Part shown: piece after piece, positions 7,513-14,623 of the stretch
How the letters are laid out: each line of letters opens with the position of its first letter
Numbering within the stretch: the first letter of the stretch is position 1
Assembly (NCBI GenBank): GCA_021545595.1
Contig: JAJRVG010000150.1
Location: 1-21,087 of the forward strand
DNA from: Zetaproteobacteria bacterium
Lineage (GTDB): Bacteria > Pseudomonadota > Zetaproteobacteria > Mariprofundales > Mariprofundaceae
Length of the DNA stretch: 21,087 nt
Direction: 5' to 3'
Position numbers and translations under genes: made by a program
Notes under the pieces: generated by a model
What the model was told of the DNA's origin: nothing
Database searches by the model: none
Seen by the model: the letters and a program-made list of their open reading frames with translations, nothing else

Positions 7513-7908
7513 ATGAGACATCGTAAACATCATGGTTCTCTTGGACTGCCAACCGGGCATCGTCGTGCCCTGCTTGCAAATCTTGCAACAGCACTGCTGA
7601 CACATGGCCGTATTGAGACTACACAGGCCAAGGCGCGCGCAGTTCGTCCATATGTTGAAAAGTTAATTACACTTGGTAAGGCAGGAGATCTTCACTCCCG
7701 TCGCCAGGCTCTGGCAAAACTGCGCTATCGCCCGATTGTTGACCGGCTGTTCAATGATGTGGCTCCGGTTTTTGAATCACGCGCTGGTGGATACACCCGT
7801 ATTATCAAAACCCGTCACCGTGCAGGCGATGCTGCCCCGATGGCTATTATTGAGCTGGTAGGTCAGGTTGCAGCAGCTGAAACGGCTGAAGCTGCTACTG
7901 AGGCGTAG
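7513..7908 (+). CDS. rplQ: 50S ribosomal protein L17
   Basis: L17 is a large-subunit protein near the exit tunnel. The 131 residues start MRHRKHHGSLGLPTGHRRAL, include HGRIETTQAKARAVRPYVEKLITL and GGYTRIIKTRHRAGDAAPMA, and end in a family-typical alanine/glutamate-rich tail. ATG 7513 has an AGAGG stretch about 9 nt upstream. It is the last gene of the operon; a strong terminator begins 27 nt after its stop. Confidence 0.97.
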   Translation: MRHRKHHGSLGLPTGHRRALLANLATALLTHGRIETTQAKARAVRPYVEKLITLGKAGDLHSRRQALAKLRYRPIVDRLFNDVAPVFESRAGGYTRIIKTRHRAGDAAPMAIIELVGQVAAAETAEAATEA

Positions 7909-7934
7909 TTTTTCTCACTGCTGAATGTTGTTTT

Positions 7935-7966
7935 AAAGGAGGTGCACAACTGCACCTCCTTTTTTT
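7935..7966 (+). terminator. Rho-independent terminator of the spc-alpha operon
   Basis: AAAGGAGGTGCA (7935-7946) pairs perfectly with TGCACCTCCTTT (7951-7962) around a CAAC loop, followed by a T run through 7966. Twelve base pairs and the T tract make a strong intrinsic terminator. The arms resemble a Shine-Dalgarno sequence and the 16S rRNA 3' tail. Confidence 0.93.
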
Positions 7967-8008
7967 ATACCCTGAATATGGATGTTTACGGCAACCGATT
8001 ATTGACCC

Positions 8009-8042
8009 GGAGGTGATTCCCGGCTTGAATGCGGCGCTATGA
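8009..8042 (+). promoter_or_regulatory. Displaced strong Shine-Dalgarno and 5-codon mini-ORF before the lipoprotein gene
   Basis: GGAGGTGAT (8009-8017) matches nine bases of the anti-Shine-Dalgarno complement but lies about 21 nt from ATG 8039, too far for normal use. A mini-frame TTG AAT GCG GCG CTA TGA (8025-8042) is at a usable distance, and its stop TGA overlaps the lipoprotein ATG. Ribosomes loaded there could reinitiate on the lipoprotein gene. No in-frame start closer to the site exists. Confidence 0.35.
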
Positions 8043-8698
8043 AATATTGTATCCGCCTTTTAACACTTTTGATCGCAATATTTATCCTGTCCTCTTGTTC
8101 TGATATGCCTAAACTGTTCTGGTCCACTACTGAAGCTGACCAGCCAGCTTATGCTCGGGGAACAGGCAACTCTCCTGCAGCTCAATCCCGTGCTCCACTG
8201 GATGTACCGCCCTCATTAAGAGGAGAGGTAGAGGTTCCTGTGCCTGATACCGTTGCATCTAAAGGCGGTGAGTCGTCGGAGCCTGCAAAGGAAGTTGTTG
8301 CGGGTAAGGCTGTGGCACTTGATGCAAAGCTTTATGCAACTGATGCGGCCAATGTTTTCTCAGCAGTGGTTGATGCCATGACGGCTCTGGATATGCCGGT
8401 GCAAAGTGTGGATTCACCCAGTGGAACAGTTACAACAGACTGGATTCGTCAGGGTTCAGAGAAGAGTGCAAATTCTTCCGCTATTGCCAGTATGTTTAGT
8501 GCCGGTGGCGTACAGGGACGCCGCCATCGTTTTGTTGTCAGGGTACTTCGTCAGACGACAGAAGAAAAAGTCCAGACCCGTCTGGAAATCAGAACGGTTG
8601 GTCAGGCATATATGAACCGCCACTGGGTTAATCGCCCCATGCCACGCAAAGTCAGTGGTAAACTCTTCTCTGCCGTGGATGAGCGTCTCTCAAATTAG
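8039..8698 (+). CDS. BamC/NlpB-like outer-membrane lipoprotein
   Basis: The 219-residue product has a lipoprotein signal peptide: a short basic start (MKYCIR), a hydrophobic stretch and the lipobox LSSC, giving lipidated Cys20. After the cysteine comes a low-complexity linker with APLDVPPSLRGEVEVPVPD, which resembles the unstructured BamC segment that binds BamD. The rest (about residues 95-215) is one alpha/beta domain with LYATDAANVFSAVVDAM, SPSGTVTTDW and RHRFVVRVLRQ, fitting a helix-grip domain of the BamC or DUF3576 type. E. coli BamC has two such domains, so this is a shorter relative. The start ATG 8039 is the only reasonable one, although its Shine-Dalgarno site is displaced. It ends against convergent trpC. 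Family assignment is by pattern only. Confidence 0.75.
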   Translation: MKYCIRLLTLLIAIFILSSCSDMPKLFWSTTEADQPAYARGTGNSPAAQSRAPLDVPPSLRGEVEVPVPDTVASKGGESSEPAKEVVAGKAVALDAKLYATDAANVFSAVVDAMTALDMPVQSVDSPSGTVTTDWIRQGSEKSANSSAIASMFSAGGVQGRRHRFVVRVLRQTTEEKVQTRLEIRTVGQAYMNRHWVNRPMPRKVSGKLFSAVDERLSN

Positions 8699-8720
8699 TT
8701 TATAATAAATTCTATAAACT
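8697..8720. terminator. Weak A+T-rich dyad between convergent genes
   Basis: AGTTTATA (8697-8704) pairs with TATAAACT (8713-8720) around an 8-nt loop. It covers the lipoprotein stop and the trpC stop, which are only 13 nt apart. It might act as a bidirectional terminator, but the stem has just two G-C pairs and no good T tract. Confidence 0.25.
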
Positions 8721-9503
8721 CTGCATCAGGTTTCTCAGGGCTTTTCCCGGCAGGGTTTGGCGCATGAGTGATTCGCCGACAAGAAAGCCGTAGATTTTCG
8801 ATTCATTCATAAACTGAACATCATCACGTGAGAAAATGCCCGATTCGGTTATCACTGTTTTGTCAGATGGAATCTGTTGCAGCAGTGAGATGGTTGTCTG
8901 CAGTGATATCTCAAATGTGTGCAGGTTGCGATTGTTAATGCCAAGCAGGGGAGTGTCCAGTTTCAGAGCTCGCTCCAACTCTGCTGTATTATGGACCTCG
9001 GGAAGGATCGACAGGCCTTGCTCAGAGGCCGTAGAAGCCAGTTCCTGTGCCAGGGCATCGTCTACCATTGCCATGATGATCAGAACAGAGTCAGCACCCA
9101 GCATACGGGCTTCTACGACCTGATAGGGGTCAACCATGAACTCCTTACGCAGAATTGGCAGACTCACCACCTTGCGAATGGCACGAACATAGTCATCAGA
9201 GCCCTGAAAATATTTCACATCGGTGAGTACGGAGAGGCATGTTGCACCGGCGTCCGCATAGGATTGGGCAATCCAGACCGGGTCAAAATCTTCGCGGATC
9301 ACGCCTCTGGATGGCGATGCCTTTTTCACCTCTGCAATGACTGTGTTTTCCCTGTTGCTGATGCGATTGATAAGTGCGCCGGCAAAGTCCAGAGGCGAGC
9401 AGTGGCTGGCGAGCTTTAACAGTTCCTGCTCAGAGATGCGGGACCTGCATTGGGATACCCATGCCCTTTTATAGGCAGCAATTTCGTTGAGGATTGAACT
9501 CAC
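8712..9503 (-). CDS. trpC: Indole-3-glycerol phosphate synthase, GTG start
   Basis: Converts 1-(2-carboxyphenylamino)-1-deoxyribulose 5-phosphate to indole-3-glycerol phosphate in tryptophan synthesis. The 263-residue (beta/alpha)8 barrel shows the N-terminal ILNEIAAYKR, the active-site segment IAEVKKASPSRGVI (Glu58, Lys60), LRKEFMVDPYQV, LGINNRNL and VITESGIFS, all standard. It is monofunctional, with no fused PRAI domain. The start codon is GTG at 9503-9501, overlapping the trpD stop as GTGA (4 nt), so translation is probably coupled. It is the last gene of trpEGDC; trpF, trpB and trpA are not in the window. Confidence 0.96.
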   Translation of the reverse strand: MSSILNEIAAYKRAWVSQCRSRISEQELLKLASHCSPLDFAGALINRISNRENTVIAEVKKASPSRGVIREDFDPVWIAQSYADAGATCLSVLTDVKYFQGSDDYVRAIRKVVSLPILRKEFMVDPYQVVEARMLGADSVLIIMAMVDDALAQELASTASEQGLSILPEVHNTAELERALKLDTPLLGINNRNLHTFEISLQTTISLLQQIPSDKTVITESGIFSRDDVQFMNESKIYGFLVGESLMRQTLPGKALRNLMQSL

Positions 9504-10531
9504 GACTGATTCTGGGTGAATTGAACCAGTGCAGCGAGCGTCTGCTCAGCCTTGCCGGAATCAATGGCTTCGGCAGCCATGGTAATTCCATCCCCTATAC
9601 TGCTTACGTGTTGTGCTACCCAGAGGGCAGCTCCGGCATTAAGCAGAACAATATCGCGGGCAGCGCCTACCTGACCGGCAAAGATATGTTTAATAATTTC
9701 AGCATTATAAGATGCATCACCACCCTTAAGGGCTTTGGGCGTAGCAAATGGCATGCCGAATGCTGATGGGTCGATTTCAAATGGTTCGATATCACAATCC
9801 TCTTCAACAAGAAAAGCATCAGTAATGTCAGTTGTGGTGATCTCATCAAGACCGTCACGGCCATGTACAACCAGCGCACGCTTAATACCAAGTTTCTTCA
9901 GTGCATCGGCAACAAGCTCAAGCCTGTCTTCCGCATATACACCAAGGAGCTGATACTCTGCATTGGCAGGGTTGGTAAGCGGCCCCAGAATGTTAAATAG
10001 TGTTCTGATGCCCAGTTCACGGCGTATCGGCCCGGCATGGCGCATGGCAGGGTGAAGAGTGGGTGCAAAAAGGAAGCCGATGCCGACCTCATCGATACAG
10101 CTTGCAACCTGTTCAGGGGTCAGCTCCAGCTTTACCCCGAGAGCCTCAAGCACATCGGCTGCACCGGACTTGGAAGACATGGCTCGATTTCCATGTTTGG
10201 CAACTGGCTGGCCGCAGGAGGCAACTACCATAGATACCGCTGTTGAGATGTTAAATGTGCTTGCACCATCACCACCGGTTCCACACGTATCCAGAAGGCC
10301 GGTTGAATCCGGGCAGACATGGGTTGCTGCAGCCCTCATGGCCTGAGCAGCACCGGCAACGATTTCGGCAGTCTCTCCACGAATGGTGAGGCCCATTAAC
10401 AGAGCACCGATCTGGGCAGGGGTAACCTCCCCCTGCATAATCAGGCTAAAGACTTTATGCGTCTGCTCTCTGTGAATGGGTTGACCATCCTGAAGCTGTT
10501 GAATCATTTGCTGAATAAGAAGCTGACTCAT
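9500..10531 (-). CDS. trpD: Anthranilate phosphoribosyltransferase
   Basis: Transfers phosphoribose from PRPP to anthranilate. From ATG 10531 the protein has 343 residues, the usual size. It carries the glycine-rich PRPP-binding motif GTGGDG at residues 84-89 (context DTCGTGGDGASTFNIST), the KHGNRAMSSKSGAADVLEALG anthranilate-site segment and the RTLFNILGPLTNPA motif. GGAGG (10543-10539 on this strand) is 7 nt before the ATG, so the 44-residue upstream open extension is not used. The start overlaps the trpG stop by 4 nt (ATGA), and the end overlaps trpC. Confidence 0.96.
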   Translation of the reverse strand: MSQLLIQQMIQQLQDGQPIHREQTHKVFSLIMQGEVTPAQIGALLMGLTIRGETAEIVAGAAQAMRAAATHVCPDSTGLLDTCGTGGDGASTFNISTAVSMVVASCGQPVAKHGNRAMSSKSGAADVLEALGVKLELTPEQVASCIDEVGIGFLFAPTLHPAMRHAGPIRRELGIRTLFNILGPLTNPANAEYQLLGVYAEDRLELVADALKKLGIKRALVVHGRDGLDEITTTDITDAFLVEEDCDIEPFEIDPSAFGMPFATPKALKGGDASYNAEIIKHIFAGQVGAARDIVLLNAGAALWVAQHVSSIGDGITMAAEAIDSGKAEQTLAALVQFTQNQS

Positions 10532-11094
10532 ATTGAAACCTCCAGAAAATTTTTCAGCATCCGGTGCCCGTGCTCGGTCAGGATTGACTCCGGATGAAAC
10601 TGGACGCCGAAAGTCGGGTGTTCGCGATGTTGCAGCCCCATCAATTCCCCCTCCCTGGTCCATGCGGTTCGAAGCAGGATTTCCGGAAGCGGCTCTTCGA
10701 CAATCAGTGAGTGGTATCTTGTTGCAATAAATGGGGAGGGAAGACCGGCAAAAATGCCTTCACCACTGTGCTCAATCGGACTGGTTTTACCGTGCATTAG
10801 TCGCGGAGCACGAATCACTTTGCCTCCAAAGACTTCACCAATGGCCTGGTGGCCAAGGCAGACACCTAGAATGGGAATCTGGCCGGAGAATCGTTCAATA
10901 ACACTTTTGGAAATCCCTGCTTCATGAGGTGTGCAGGGGCCTGGGGATATCAGGATATGGCCGGGATTCAATTCACTGATTTCATCAAGGCTGATTTTAT
11001 CGTTACGGTAAACCTGCGGATGCTCACCCAGTTCGCCCAAATACTGTACCAGATTGAAGGTGAATGAATCGTAGTTGTCGATAACGAGAATCAT
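10528..11094 (-). CDS. trpG: Anthranilate synthase glutamine amidotransferase component
   Basis: Class I glutamine amidotransferase that supplies ammonia to TrpE; in many bacteria it also serves p-aminobenzoate synthase. The 188 residues start MILVIDNYDSFTFNLVQYL, the hallmark of this subunit, and show the catalytic triad Cys79 (in GVCLGHQAIGE), His167 and Glu169 (in FHPESILTEHG), plus the oxyanion-region ISPGPCTPHEAG. An open 67-codon upstream extension lacks family similarity and is rejected; AGGAAAAAGG lies just before this ATG. The gap to trpE is 61 nt, the only real spacer of the operon. Confidence 0.95.
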   Translation of the reverse strand: MILVIDNYDSFTFNLVQYLGELGEHPQVYRNDKISLDEISELNPGHILISPGPCTPHEAGISKSVIERFSGQIPILGVCLGHQAIGEVFGGKVIRAPRLMHGKTSPIEHSGEGIFAGLPSPFIATRYHSLIVEEPLPEILLRTAWTREGELMGLQHREHPTFGVQFHPESILTEHGHRMLKNFLEVSI

Positions 11095-11155
11095 GAAAAA
11101 GCCTTTTTCCTGCCTGCGATTGTAAGCTGGGAGAAGGATGTTTCTGGCCTGTTCA

Positions 11156-12571
11156 CTAAACCCTCCTCTGCGCTTCAGCAAGAGCCAGTGCACGAAACAT
11201 GGCGGCAGCCTTGTTAACACACTCCGTATGCTCACGTTCCGGTACGGAGTCAGCAACGATACCGGCACCGGCCTGAATATGGATTTCACCACCATGAATC
11301 ACGGCAGTTCTGATGGCAATAGCCGTATCCATACGTTGCCCGCCAAATCCGATATACCCAACCGTACCCGCATACGGGCCACGAGAAACCGGCTCAAGTT
11401 CGTGAATAATCTCCATAGCACGCACTTTTGGCGCACCGGAAACTGTTACTGCCGGGAAGGTTGCAGCCAGCAGATCGAGGCTGTCTGAATCTTTGCTCAG
11501 ATCACCCTCAACCTGGGAGACGATATGCATCACATGCGAATAGCGTTCAATAGCCATGGACTCAGTCAATGATACAGAACCGTATTTGCATACGCGGCCA
11601 AGATCATTACGGCCAAGGTCAACAAGCATGAGATGTTCGGCCAGCTCTTTAGCATCGGCCAGTAGCTCTTCTTCCATCACCTTGTCTTCTTCCGGGGTTT
11701 TGCCACGCGGACGTGTGCCGGCAATCGGACGAACCACGGCCTTCTCCATTTCACGGCGAACCAGAATTTCCGGTGATGAGCCAACCAGAATTGTGTCGCC
11801 GATATGCAGATAAAATAGATAGGGTGATGGATTGATATGACGCACCGCACGGTAGAGATCAAACGGTGCACAGTTCAGTTTCTTGGAAAATCTCTGACTT
11901 AACACCACCTGAAAAATATCACCGGCATGAATGTATTCGCGTGCTTTGGAGACAGCCGCTTCAAAATCGGCCTGTGTGGTTTGAGCTACGGGCAGTTCAG
12001 CTACGGTGGTGTCGGCATCCAGATTCAGCACATGGGCCATTTCACCTTCATAGAGGCTTGCCTCCATACGATCCAGTACATCCTCTGCCTCTTCAGACTC
12101 ATTTTCCGGCAGGCGAACACAACAGGTCAGTGTGCCTTTCAGGTTGTCGAACACCATAAAGCGGTCGACCAACAGATAAGCTGATTCGGGGGCACCCACC
12201 GGGTCAGGCAGGTCAGCGGGGATGTTTTCAAATTGAGAAACGATCTGATAACCAAAATATCCTACTGCTCCACCGGCAAAAGGCAGATCATCTTCCGGGA
12301 TAAATTCCTGATTCAGAACATGATCACGTAACCAGTCGAGCACACCGCATTTGATAGTCTCTTCACTGCCATCACGATGAAGAAGGTGGGTTGTGTTACC
12401 ATTCGATGTCGCCCTGCATGCCGGGCTGATACCCAGAATGCTGAATCGACCCCACTGTTCACCACCTTCAGCCGATTCAAACATGAAGCAGTCACCACGA
12501 TTGACGAGGCGTGAGAAAACCCCCGGCGGTGTCAGGCAATCGGCTGAAAGCGTGCGCTTGAAAAGGTTCAC
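11156..12571 (-). CDS. trpE: Anthranilate synthase component I, probable GTG start
   Basis: Uses chorismate and ammonia to form anthranilate, the first step of tryptophan synthesis, usually inhibited by tryptophan. The C-terminal chorismate-binding domain has PIAGTRPRGKTPEED, LMLVDLGRNDLGRVC, VSGAPKVRAMEIIHELEP and RGPYAGTVGYIGFGG. The N-terminal domain has the allosteric-site region FESAEGGEQWGRFSILG. I choose GTG 12571-12569 because GAGGG (12584-12580) is 8 nt upstream; this gives 471 residues. An in-frame ATG at 12613 would add 14 residues but has no Shine-Dalgarno site and a sequence unlike the family. No leader peptide with tryptophan codons or attenuator is seen upstream. Confidence 0.93.
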   Translation of the reverse strand: MNLFKRTLSADCLTPPGVFSRLVNRGDCFMFESAEGGEQWGRFSILGISPACRATSNGNTTHLLHRDGSEETIKCGVLDWLRDHVLNQEFIPEDDLPFAGGAVGYFGYQIVSQFENIPADLPDPVGAPESAYLLVDRFMVFDNLKGTLTCCVRLPENESEEAEDVLDRMEASLYEGEMAHVLNLDADTTVAELPVAQTTQADFEAAVSKAREYIHAGDIFQVVLSQRFSKKLNCAPFDLYRAVRHINPSPYLFYLHIGDTILVGSSPEILVRREMEKAVVRPIAGTRPRGKTPEEDKVMEEELLADAKELAEHLMLVDLGRNDLGRVCKYGSVSLTESMAIERYSHVMHIVSQVEGDLSKDSDSLDLLAATFPAVTVSGAPKVRAMEIIHELEPVSRGPYAGTVGYIGFGGQRMDTAIAIRTAVIHGGEIHIQAGAGIVADSVPEREHTECVNKAAAMFRALALAEAQRRV

Positions 12572-12592
12572 TTTATCTGCCCTCAAATGGTG

Positions 12593-12622
12593 TTGACACT
12601 GCCATGTGCGCATGGCTGTATT
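12593..12622 (+). promoter_or_regulatory. Promoter of tRNA-Ala, with palindrome in its spacer
   Basis: TTGACA (12593-12598), a perfect -35 box, lies 18 nt before TGTATT (12617-12622), a 4-of-6 -10 box. The bases after it are G+C-rich (CGCGACC), like the discriminator of stringently controlled stable-RNA promoters. The spacer holds a palindrome GCCATG-TGCG-CATGGC (12601-12616), and a hairpin GCGACC/GGTCGC (12624-12641) follows near the expected transcription start. The same DNA is the upstream region of divergent trpE. Confidence 0.7.
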
Positions 12623-12656
12623 CGCGACCGCAACGGGTCGCAGGATCTATTGCTCC

Positions 12657-12732
12657 GGGGCCATAGCTCAGCTGGGAGAGCGCCACACTGGCAGTGTGGA
12701 GGTCAGCGGTTCGATCCCGCTTGGCTCCACCA
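12657..12732 (+). tRNA. tRNA-Ala (anticodon GGC)
   Basis: A full cloverleaf of 76 nt including encoded CCA. The acceptor stem GGGGCCA pairs with TGGCTCC and includes the G3-U70 wobble that identifies alanine tRNAs; the D stem is GCTC/GAGC, the anticodon stem CCACA/TGTGG with loop CTGGCAG (anticodon GGC, reading GCC and GCU), and the T stem AGCGG/CCGCT with loop TTCGATC. It is followed by its own terminator and then by the accessory region. Confidence 0.97.
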
Positions 12733-12740
12733 GATAGCAA

Positions 12741-12781
12741 GCCGGAAATTGCCACTGTGCGATTTCCGGCTTTTCTCTTTT
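12741..12781 (+). terminator. Rho-independent terminator of tRNA-Ala
   Basis: GCCGGAAAT (12741-12749) pairs perfectly with ATTTCCGGC (12762-12770), followed by TTTTCTCTTTT. The 3' part of this hairpin lies in the 163-bp repeat copy 1; the second copy at 14461 has lost the 5' arm and cannot form the terminator. Confidence 0.88.
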
Positions 12782-12909
12782 GTGCGCTGCTGTCTGCTAC
12801 TGTTTTCACTGCTGCGAAACATACATTTTCTACCACATCCGGGCTAGACTCAATGCAGTATAAAGAATTATGCATATCCTCCAAAAACCAGACACGAAGG
12901 CCTGTTTTT
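12747..12909 (+). repeat. 163-bp direct repeat, copy 1
   Basis: This segment is repeated in direct orientation at 14461-14623 with no gaps and about 14 mismatches (about 91% identity), mostly transitions. It begins inside the tRNA-Ala terminator and ends about 117 nt before the first Fic gene. An open frame encoding a hydrophobic stretch followed by a Lys/Arg-rich end is kept in both copies, but the substitutions show no third-position bias, so I do not call it coding. Confidence 0.9.
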
Positions 12910-12976
12910 GCCAGTGAATTGCCTGAGGGGAAATTTAATGAGTGCACTCTCCACGATTTTCACTCTTTTTAAACAC

Positions 12977-13020
12977 TTAGCGTTAATTTTTGTATTTTTA
13001 TATTATTTAGCGTAAGGTTT
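12977..13020 (+). promoter_or_regulatory. Putative promoter and paired operator of the first Fic gene
   Basis: TTAGCGTTAA (12977-12986) and TTAGCGTAAG (13007-13016) are direct repeats 30 bp apart, about three helical turns; over 18 bp they agree at about 14 positions. A good -10 box, TATTAT (13001-13006), lies directly between them, with no clear -35, so the repeats occupy the -35 and start-site regions as an activator or autorepressor site would. The second copy runs into the AAGG (13014-13017) that serves as ribosome-binding site for ATG 13026. Confidence 0.45.
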
Positions 13021-13025
13021 TGCAC

Positions 13026-14462
13026 ATGAGCGTACATTTTTGTGGCTATGAGTGGCTAAAACAAATCTATAAACTGGATATTGATTCTCCCAATTCTATT
13101 TCAAAAATTGGCGGAGCAAAGAGTCCTGATAGTCGTATGTTCCGTTCAGAGTACCAGCCAGAAGATACTTTGGCAGGACACCTCCTTTTTGCTCTAAAGC
13201 ATGAAAACCTGAATCTTGGCATCCTTAAAGCATTCTTCAATACTTGTGATATTAGAGAGCTTGAGGAGTGGATTTCTGAGAACCCTCAAGGCTTACAAAC
13301 TCGCCGTGCATGGTTCTTTTATGAATGGCTGACAGGTAGGGTGTTAAGCCTTCCAGATGCCGACACGAAGTATAAATACGTTGATGCTCTGAATGAGAAG
13401 TTTTACTACACAGCAGATAAAACGAACTCGCCTCGGCACAAGGTTCGCAACAACATGCCTGGCGTTCCCGGGTTTTGCTGGTTAGTTCGTAAAACACCAG
13501 CAATGAAAGCTTTTGATGCTAAAGAACTGCATAAGCAAATGAGCGATGCCTATTCCAACCATCCTATGATTGGCAGAGCTGAGGCTTTTTTGCTGACCAA
13601 AGATTCTCAAAAGAGCTTTGAGATTGAGAAAGAGAAGTTTGATAACCGTGCTGTCCGCTGGGTGAAAACTGTTCGTGCTTTTATGGGTTCACGTCTTGAT
13701 GATGCCAAACTGTTTGAGATGCAGAAGCAGCTTGTTTCCAACCCTGATAATGGTTGGCGAGCAGATTACGGTTGGATTGGCGACCGTCTTCCTGATGCAA
13801 CACCTCTACCAGACCATATTAGTGCGCATCCCGATGCATTAGAGCCTCTTATGCAAGCTTGGCTTGAAGCCTATTCGCTCATGTTTGATAGGCATCCTGT
13901 AGCAGCAGCTACGGCATTGGCGTATGGGTTTATTATCATTCACCCATTCTCAGACGGAAATGGGCGTATTCATCGTTTTATTCTGCATCAGTTGGGTAAA
14001 GTTCCTGTTTCATCCGAATTGCTTGAGAGCATTGATGATTACATTGCTTCATTGGAGAAACTTTCAGCTCCAATTCTTCAGCGTTCCGATTGGACAGTAA
14101 CCGCCGATTACAATATTAAACTGATAAACGATACGTCAGAGTTATATCGTTATGCCGATGCAACTGAGCAGGCTGAATATATTTATAAATGCATTGAGCA
14201 GTTTGTAATGCTTCGCTTACCGCAAGAGCTGGAATACCTGAGTGCATTTGATGAAGCCAAACGCATTATTGATGATGCATACGATATGCCAGACAAAGAT
14301 TTAACCCTGCTGGTTAATCTTTGTGTTCAAAATGGTGGAAGTTTGTCGAAGAAGAAACGTAAGCTCTTTGCACTATTGTCTGACGAGCATATCGCCTTTG
14401 CAGAAAGGACTATCAAAGAGTCTTTTGCAGACTACTTTGAGGTGACAAAGACTAATCAATAA
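13026..14462 (+). CDS. Fic-domain protein (stand-alone, probable AMP-transferase)
   Basis: Fic proteins usually transfer AMP from ATP to a hydroxyl of a target protein. From ATG 13026 (an in-frame TTG at 13020 is less likely) the product has 478 residues. The catalytic motif HPFSDGNGRIHR is complete at 306-317, with His306 as the expected base and Asp310 as metal ligand. About 105 residues before it, SFEIEK (197-202) sits where class II Fic proteins have the inhibitory motif (S/T)xxxE(G/N); the last position is Lys here. The C-terminal region with GGSLSKKKRKLFALLSDE looks family-specific. The gene lies between the two 163-bp repeats, and its stop TAA is completed by the first two bases of copy 2. 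It is not the same protein as the Fic at 16562. The target is unknown. Confidence 0.88.
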   Translation: MSVHFCGYEWLKQIYKLDIDSPNSISKIGGAKSPDSRMFRSEYQPEDTLAGHLLFALKHENLNLGILKAFFNTCDIRELEEWISENPQGLQTRRAWFFYEWLTGRVLSLPDADTKYKYVDALNEKFYYTADKTNSPRHKVRNNMPGVPGFCWLVRKTPAMKAFDAKELHKQMSDAYSNHPMIGRAEAFLLTKDSQKSFEIEKEKFDNRAVRWVKTVRAFMGSRLDDAKLFEMQKQLVSNPDNGWRADYGWIGDRLPDATPLPDHISAHPDALEPLMQAWLEAYSLMFDRHPVAAATALAYGFIIIHPFSDGNGRIHRFILHQLGKVPVSSELLESIDDYIASLEKLSAPILQRSDWTVTADYNIKLINDTSELYRYADATEQAEYIYKCIEQFVMLRLPQELEYLSAFDEAKRIIDDAYDMPDKDLTLLVNLCVQNGGSLSKKKRKLFALLSDEHIAFAERTIKESFADYFEVTKTNQ

Positions 14463-14623
14463 TTGCCACTGTGCGGTTTCCGGCTTTTCTCTTTTGTTTA
14501 CTGCTGTCTATTACTGGTTTCATTGCTGCGAAACATACATTTTCTGCTACATCCGGGCTAGACTCAATGCAGTATAGAGAATTATGCATGTCCTCCAAGA
14601 ACCAGACACGAAGGCCCGTTTTT
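14461..14623 (+). repeat. 163-bp direct repeat, copy 2
   Basis: Second copy of the segment at 12747-12909, starting exactly at the last two bases of the first Fic gene's stop codon and ending 61 nt before mod. It lacks the 5' arm of the tRNA terminator hairpin present at copy 1, so it keeps the TTTTCTCTTTT run but no stem. The repeats bracket the first Fic gene with its promoter, and recombination between them would delete that gene cleanly. Confidence 0.9.

Noticed and set aside
10532..10663. N-terminal extension of trpD by 44 residues
   Set aside because: It lies within trpG, has no family similarity, and a GGAGG site points to ATG 10531.
11095..11295. N-terminal extension of trpG by 67 residues
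   Set aside because: It runs back into the end of trpE, and family members start at MILVIDNYDSF.
12572..12656. trp leader peptide and attenuator
   Set aside because: The upstream region of trpE is short and has no frame with adjacent tryptophan codons and no terminator on the trpE strand.
12733..12909. Repeats as classical attL/attR of an integrase island
   Set aside because: The repeated part does not include the tRNA 3' end, and no integrase is visible in the window; the repeats enclose only the first Fic gene.
12694..12972. Open frame through repeat copy 1 (and 14471-14695 through copy 2), with similar predicted peptides
   Set aside because: There is no ribosome site or good start, the first frame runs back into the tRNA, and the 14 substitutions between copies fall at all three codon positions with many amino-acid changes, so there is no sign of selection on a protein.
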